A stretch of DNA of 19,577 nucleotides from JAADDG01 sp964450755 (GTDB lineage Bacteria; Campylobacterota; Campylobacteria; Campylobacterales; JAADDG01): assembly GCA_964450755.1 (NCBI GenBank), contig CAYVDJ010000044.1, positions 1 to 19,577 of the forward strand. The letters run 5' to 3'. This document shows, in pieces, positions 15,323 to 19,577 of this stretch (the stretch's first letter is position 1; each line of letters starts with the position of its first letter). The position numbers were made by a program, and so were the translations under genes. The notes beneath the pieces are model-generated. The model was not told the DNA's origin. It searched no databases and saw only the letters and a program-made list of their open reading frames with translations.

Positions 15323-16056
15323 TGAGAGCCGGAGTTTTTGACAGTGGTATAGGCGGACTTACAGTTGTAAAAAGTCTGATTGAACACGGTCTGTTTGAAG
15401 AGATTATCTATTTTGGAGATACTGCAAGAGTTCCCTACGGTGTAAAAGACAAAAATACCATTATCCGCTACTCTTTGGAGGCAGTGGAGTTTTTTAAAAA
15501 TTTTGATATAGATATCCTTATAGCCGCCTGTAACTCCGTAAGCGCTTTTGCGATAGAAGAGATGAGAGAAATAGCTCCTTTTAAAGTGGTAGGAGTGATA
15601 GAACCCGGAGTAAAAGCTTTAAAAAGCAAAATTTCTAACAAAAAAGCAAAGGTTTTGATACTCGGTACAAAAGCAACAATCTCAAGTAAAAAATATGAAA
15701 AACTTTTGAGACAAGAGGGATTTGACAACCTCACTTCCACAGCTCCTTCACTCTTTGTTCCGATAGTCGAAGAGGGACTTTTCAAAGGTGAGATACTAAA
15801 AGTAACGATGAAACACTACTTCAAAAAGATACAGGATCCAGATGCTGTGATACTAGGATGTACCCATTTTCCTTTGATAAAAGATGAGATTCAAAAATAT
15901 TTCAAAAATACAACTCTCATCCATTCGGGAGATGCGATAGTGGAGTATCTGCACAAAAATTACGGTTATAAAGAGTTTTTTAAGGAAACAAAACTTAAAC
16001 TTTTTGCATCGGAAAATCCCGACCATCTGAAAAATATAGCAAAAATTTGGTTATAA
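15322..16056 (+). CDS. murI: Glutamate racemase
   Basis: MurI makes D-glutamate for peptidoglycan by cofactor-independent racemisation with two cysteines. The 244 residues include FDSGIGGLTV (D7, S8), IYFGDTARVPYG, the first catalytic Cys in AACNSVSAF (C70) and the second in LGCTHFPL (C180, H182). The usual Thr of ACNT is Ser here, a conservative change. The start overlaps the rho stop by one base. The gene ends 43 bases before the preferred dnaX start. Confidence 0.96.
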   Translation: MRAGVFDSGIGGLTVVKSLIEHGLFEEIIYFGDTARVPYGVKDKNTIIRYSLEAVEFFKNFDIDILIAACNSVSAFAIEEMREIAPFKVVGVIEPGVKALKSKISNKKAKVLILGTKATISSKKYEKLLRQEGFDNLTSTAPSLFVPIVEEGLFKGEILKVTMKHYFKKIQDPDAVILGCTHFPLIKDEIQKYFKNTTLIHSGDAIVEYLHKNYGYKEFFKETKLKLFASENPDHLKNIAKIWL

Positions 16057-16057
16057 T
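16052..16057 (+). promoter_or_regulatory. Possible internal -10 box for dnaX
   Basis: TATAAT at 16052-16057 overlaps the murI stop codon. Transcription would start near 16064 and give a leader of about 36 bases before the ATG at 16100. If it is used, the upstream in-frame ATG at 16064 would lie at the 5' end of the RNA, which supports the later start. The call rests on this one hexamer. Confidence 0.35.
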
Positions 16058-16099
16058 CGATATATGGGCATCTCTAAAAACCTGAAAGGAAAAGAAAAA

Positions 16100-17701
16100 A
16101 TGTCACAAGTCTTAGCTCTAAAATACCGACCTTCAACTTTTGACAAACTGATAGGACAAGACAGCATCACCCAAACTCTGACGGCTGCTTTGGATCAAAA
16201 AAGGCTCTCTCATGCCTATCTCTTTTCGGGTCTGAGAGGAAGCGGCAAAACATCCACAGCAAGAATCCTCTCAAAATGTATGGTATGCGATCAGGGTCCT
16301 ACATCAAAACCGTGTGAAGTTTGCGAAAACTGTCAAATGGCAAATGAAAACCGTCATATTGACATTATAGAGATGGATGCGGCAAGCAGCAGAAAGATAG
16401 ATGATATAAGAGCTTTGATCGAACAGACCAAATACAAACCAAACAGTGCAAGATTTAAAATATTTATCATTGATGAGGTACACATGCTCACAAAAGAGGC
16501 ATTTAACGCTCTTTTGAAAACTCTTGAAGAACCGCCCGAATATGTAAAATTTATCCTTGCAACAACCGATCCTCTAAAACTCCCAGCAACAATTCTCTCA
16601 AGAACACAACATTTCAGATTTAAAAAGATTTCAAAAAGAGATATAGTCAATCACCTAAGCCATATTTTAAATCTGGAAAATATCGAATATGAACAAGAAG
16701 CCCTAGAAATGCTCTCAAGAAGCGGAGAGGGTTCTTTGAGAGATACTTTGACGCTTTTGGATCAGGCGATTATTTATTCCAAAGGATTTATAGATGCAAA
16801 AAGTGTAGCTTCGATGATAGGTCTTTTGGATCCGCAGGTGATAGATGAGATATTTGATGCTATTTTGAAAAACAACAGAAGCAAGATTATAGAATTTGTG
16901 CAGGAACTTGAAAATTATGAGAGTGAAATTATCATTGACGAATTTATAGCATATCTAAAAGAGAGATTTTTTGAAGAGGATATCAGATTTTCCTCTCTTT
17001 TGACAGAAAGATTTTTTAGAATTTTAAGTGAAGCCAAAAATCTTCTATTTTTAAATGCAGACAGCGGATTTGTTTTGAGTCTGGTATTTTTCAAAATGCT
17101 TGAAGCTACAAATATAAAAACGATAGATGAGTTGATAAACTCTTTGGAAAAATCAACATCCCCGATAAAAGAGACAAAAAAAGCAATTCCAACACCTGTG
17201 CAAAAAATGCCTAAAAAAGAACTGGTCGATTGCGCAACCTTATATCAAAAACTTCTCAATTCCCTTTATGACAGAAACTTTGAAGTCGGAGAGTGTTTTA
17301 AAACAAAAGTTGAATTTGTAAGTTTTCAAAACAACGAACTCTCTCTTATCTCATGTGCCGATGAAAAGTGCAAAAAAACTCTCCGTCACGCATCAAGCGT
17401 TATAAAATTTCTGGTAAAAGATATTTTTGGTTTTGATACAAAAATAAAGATGCTCCCATGTGATAAAAAAGAGGAAGAGTTGGAAAAAGAGTTAAAGGAA
17501 AAAGAGAACAAAGCAAATGAAAACTCCTCTTCAATGATGGAAGATATCGAAACAAAAGATCCCTCCTCAAGCAGTTGTATAGCCTCTGACCTCTCCCAAA
17601 CAAAGGAGCTAAACGGCAAAGATATCCTAAATGATCCTTTCATCCAAAAAGCAAAAGAACTTTTCAATCCTACAAGAATAGTTATCAAACAGAAGGTTTG
17701 A
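16100..17701 (+). CDS. dnaX: DNA polymerase III subunit gamma/tau (clamp loader)
   Basis: The start at 16100 is preferred over an upstream in-frame ATG at 16064 because MSQVLALKYRPSTFD is the canonical DnaX N-terminus and AAGGA lies 9 bases upstream. The product has 533 residues. The AAA+ ATPase shows Walker A GLRGSGKTS (44-52), zinc-binding cysteines C63, C72, C75 and C78, Walker B IIDEVHML (124-130), and the sensor/arginine-finger ILSRTQHF. The helical collar follows to about 355. After that comes a Lys/Ser-rich linker and a C-terminal tau-like tail shorter than in E. coli. A slippery A7 run (17176-17182) lies exactly at the linker and could yield a gamma-like short form. Confidence 0.95.
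   Translation: MSQVLALKYRPSTFDKLIGQDSITQTLTAALDQKRLSHAYLFSGLRGSGKTSTARILSKCMVCDQGPTSKPCEVCENCQMANENRHIDIIEMDAASSRKIDDIRALIEQTKYKPNSARFKIFIIDEVHMLTKEAFNALLKTLEEPPEYVKFILATTDPLKLPATILSRTQHFRFKKISKRDIVNHLSHILNLENIEYEQEALEMLSRSGEGSLRDTLTLLDQAIIYSKGFIDAKSVASMIGLLDPQVIDEIFDAILKNNRSKIIEFVQELENYESEIIIDEFIAYLKERFFEEDIRFSSLLTERFFRILSEAKNLLFLNADSGFVLSLVFFKMLEATNIKTIDELINSLEKSTSPIKETKKAIPTPVQKMPKKELVDCATLYQKLLNSLYDRNFEVGECFKTKVEFVSFQNNELSLISCADEKCKKTLRHASSVIKFLVKDIFGFDTKIKMLPCDKKEEELEKELKEKENKANENSSSMMEDIETKDPSSSSCIASDLSQTKELNGKDILNDPFIQKAKELFNPTRIVIKQKV
17176..17182 (+). other. Candidate -1 frameshift heptamer A AAA AAA in dnaX
   Basis: In the zero frame the codons read ACA AAA AAA GCA, so the heptamer has the X XXY YYZ form. 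A -1 shift would add ten residues (SNSNTCAKNA) and stop at TAA 17212-17214, giving 371 residues: the ATPase and collar without the tail. In E. coli, dnaX gamma is made by -1 shifting at A AAA AAG. No downstream stem and only a weak upstream purine stretch are visible here. Confidence 0.4.
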
Positions 17702-17709
17702 TTTGTAAA

Positions 17710-17754
17710 TTATCAGTTTTATTACTGTTTGTAACAAAACTGATAAAATTTTTA
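17710..17754 (+). terminator. Rho-independent terminator of the rho-murI-dnaX operon
   Basis: The arms TTATCAGTTTT (17710-17720) and AAAACTGATAA (17736-17746) pair perfectly over 11 bp. TTAC/GTAA pairs inside, separated by one mismatch, with a TGTTT loop. The stem is followed by AATTTTTAT. It begins 9 bases after the dnaX stop. Confidence 0.8.
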
Positions 17755-17929
17755 TCGATTTTTACCTAATTAAAAGCAAAAAAACAATATATTTAATATT
17801 TTATTATCCAACTATATTCCGAAATTTTAGAGTTATTTACATCTAACATAATATTTATTAAATAAACATTAATATTACTAATTATAGTAATCGGTTAATA
17901 AATTCATATATATTTAAACTTTTTTTATA

Positions 17930-17935
17930 TATAAT
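17930..17935 (+). promoter_or_regulatory. Predicted -10 box of the propeller/FN3 protein gene
   Basis: TATAAT lies 28 bases before the ATG and follows T-rich sequence (T runs at 17921-17926 and further upstream), as in many Campylobacterota promoters. AAGGAG at 17953-17958 is the ribosome binding site. The rest of the spacer 17755-17925 is very AT-rich and shows no gene, RNA or clear operator. Confidence 0.6.
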
Positions 17936-17963
17936 AGAAGCAGAAGAGAAAAAAGGAGTCAAG

Positions 17964-19577
17964 ATGTTAAAAAAAGGTCTTTTGGTGCTGATTATAAGCA
18001 CTGTGATGCTGTTTGGAGGATGGATCATCAAAAAAGACGGTACGGCAACCGGCTTTTCATATATGTCAAATCAGGCTTTGGTTATAGAAAATGACAATGC
18101 AAAAGCTCATATAGTTTTTAGAGGAGACAAACTCTATCATCTGTATTATGATACCACATGGCATATAGAACAGATAAATGATGACGGAAATTACAGTTCT
18201 ATTGCTATTGATCCTAACAATAAACTTTATGTAAGCTACAAAGACGAATCAGAAGGAAGAATCAAGATTGCTACTAACGCTTCGGGAAGCTGGGCAACGG
18301 AAACCACAAGTTCCTATGACGGAAACTATACGAAAATAGCTCTTTTTAACAATAATCCAAATTATACATATATAGTATTTTCCGATAACGGAAAGATAAA
18401 ATACACTACAAACAGAAGCGGCAGCTGGAGTGATAAAATCTCGGATACCACAAGTGTAAATGATCTGGCAATTGCCATGGACTCTGATGAGAAAATTCAT
18501 ATCGTATATTGTAAATCCGGAGATTTAAACTATACAATAGCTGATTCAGCCGGTAATTTTTCCAAAAAACCCGGTATAGACAGTAGCAGTTGTCAATATC
18601 CGTCTATTGCACTTGATTCACAAAAACATCCTCATATCAGCTACTACGACTCAACAGATTTAAAATATGCAACTTTTGACGGAACCTCATGGAGTACTCC
18701 TTTAAGCGTAGATTCAACCGATGATGTCGGACAATATTCATCAATAGGAGTTGATTACAATGATAAAGCTTTCATAAGTTACTATGATGCTACTCATAAA
18801 ACTTTGAAATTTGCTACAAATGAAACGGGAAGCTGGAATGATGCAACGGTAGATTTTGGAGACAGCAGTACTGATAATGTAGGAAAATATACTTCCATAA
18901 AAATTACTCCCAACGGATATGCCTGTATAAGTTATTTTGATGCGAACCAAACAAAAATCCGTTTTGCCTCAAAACTCGTTTCCATTCCAAAAGCTCCAAC
19001 AGGTTTGGCAGCGACTGCCGAAGATAACGAAACTATAAAACTCTCATGGACGGATAATTCAGATAATGAAAGCGGTTTTAAAATATGGCGTAAAGAAGGA
19101 AGCGGTTCACTGAATCTCATAGAAACCACCAATCCAGATACTACCAGTTACAATGATACAGGATTGAGTGCTGATACCCAGTATCATTATGAAATAAACG
19201 CAACAAATGAAGTAGGAGATTCCCGTGGAATAAGTATTGACATAAAAACAAAAAAAACCATCCCAAAAGCTCCGAGTAATATAACCTTCAGTGATATTAA
19301 TCAAACTTCGGTTGTAATTAAGTGGCAAGACAACTCTGACAATGAAGAAAATTTTCTTATTTACAGAAACAGTGATTTAAATTCAACAGAACCTGCCGGT
19401 ACAACTACCAAAAAGATTACAGGACTTACACAAAATACAACCTATACATTTATAGTAAGTGCCAAAAACAACGGAGGGGAAAGCAACTCATCATCATATA
19501 CCGTAACAACACTAAAAGACAAACCGGCTGCTCCAAGTAACATATCATGGGAACCACTAAGTTCGACTTCAATAAAA
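17964..19577 (+). CDS. Exported beta-propeller and fibronectin type III protein (3' end outside window)
   Basis: The frame is open for 538 codons to the window edge with no stop. AAGGAG sits 5 bases before the ATG. A signal-peptide-like segment (residues 5-20) suggests export. Residues 35-337 contain seven repeats of 42-51 residues starting near 35, 77, 122, 167, 212, 258 and 309. Each opens with a Y(S/T/P)SIxID-type strand, passes an (I/V)SYYD-type strand and a KYAT-type strand, and most end in a GSW motif. I read this as a seven-bladed beta-propeller. The last blade lacks the SW strand, which the N-terminus could supply. Fibronectin type III domains follow at about 342-431 (LSWTDNSDNESGFKIWRK), 434-519 and from 522 on. 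It is probably a surface or secreted binding or adhesion protein; the ligand is unknown. Confidence 0.88.
   Translation, partial: MLKKGLLVLIISTVMLFGGWIIKKDGTATGFSYMSNQALVIENDNAKAHIVFRGDKLYHLYYDTTWHIEQINDDGNYSSIAIDPNNKLYVSYKDESEGRIKIATNASGSWATETTSSYDGNYTKIALFNNNPNYTYIVFSDNGKIKYTTNRSGSWSDKISDTTSVNDLAIAMDSDEKIHIVYCKSGDLNYTIADSAGNFSKKPGIDSSSCQYPSIALDSQKHPHISYYDSTDLKYATFDGTSWSTPLSVDSTDDVGQYSSIGVDYNDKAFISYYDATHKTLKFATNETGSWNDATVDFGDSSTDNVGKYTSIKITPNGYACISYFDANQTKIRFASKLVSIPKAPTGLAATAEDNETIKLSWTDNSDNESGFKIWRKEGSGSLNLIETTNPDTTSYNDTGLSADTQYHYEINATNEVGDSRGISIDIKTKKTIPKAPSNITFSDINQTSVVIKWQDNSDNEENFLIYRNSDLNSTEPAGTTTKKITGLTQNTTYTFIVSAKNNGGESNSSSYTVTTLKDKPAAPSNISWEPLSSTSIK

Noticed and set aside
16064..16099. 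A 12-residue upstream extension of DnaX from the ATG at 16064
   Set aside because: The canonical N-terminus begins at 16100 with a proper ribosome binding site, and a -10-like TATAAT at 16052 would put the transcript start at about the upstream ATG.
18249..19328. Minus-strand open frames opposite the propeller/FN3 gene
   Set aside because: They are shadows of the long plus-strand frame, which has a promoter, a ribosome binding site and domain repeats, and runs off the window edge.

Overview
The window reads as a low-GC chromosomal segment from a Campylobacterota (epsilonproteobacterial) organism, probably a free-living relative of Sulfurimonas, Sulfurovum or Nitratiruptor; the genus cannot be fixed from the sequence alone. 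The reasons are the AT-rich, AAA/GAA/TTT-heavy coding style, many 4-base gene overlaps, TATAAT-type -10 boxes with little -35 signal, and a gene order (heptose genes, small cytochrome c, rho, dnaX) that recalls the Campylobacter jejuni Cj1149-Cj1157 region. No tRNA, rRNA, CRISPR array or recognisable transposase was seen.

Positions 1-7807. A TetR-type regulator, present only as its first 28 codons, runs leftward off the edge. Divergent from it is a rightward operon. It starts with uvrC (nucleotide excision repair), which is split by a one-base frameshift in an A8 run. Four signalling genes follow with tight or overlapping junctions: a large acidic protein with a PAS-like N-terminus and an HPt-like C-terminus lacking the phosphorylatable histidine, a small exported Sel1-repeat protein, a 1060-residue hybrid sensor kinase with a NIT-like sensor, and a single-domain CheY-like response regulator.

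Positions 7797-8778. A solitary ORF6N/PLD-like gene lies between the 3' end of the response regulator gene and the 3' end of gmhA. It is bracketed by two identical 43-bp direct repeats. Each copy holds the last codons of gmhA and the stop of the response regulator gene, so a cassette of 896 unique bp appears to have inserted between two tail-to-tail genes while leaving both intact.

Positions 8743-13020, minus strand. The ADP-L-glycero-D-manno-heptose pathway is complete: gmhB, hldD, hldE and gmhA, headed by an exported TPR protein. The genes touch or overlap and appear to share one promoter near 13070. The ORF6N gene sits at the 3' end of this transcript.

Positions 13150-17754, plus strand. 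A small periplasmic cytochrome c has its own extended -10 promoter and a strong terminator. It is followed by an unidentified small membrane protein and the housekeeping set rho, murI and dnaX. dnaX carries a candidate slippery heptamer at the junction of its ATPase/collar part and its C-terminal tail.

Positions 17755-19577. After an AT-rich spacer with a promoter comes an exported protein cut by the window end. Its N-terminal part looks like a seven-bladed beta-propeller and is followed by fibronectin type III domains.
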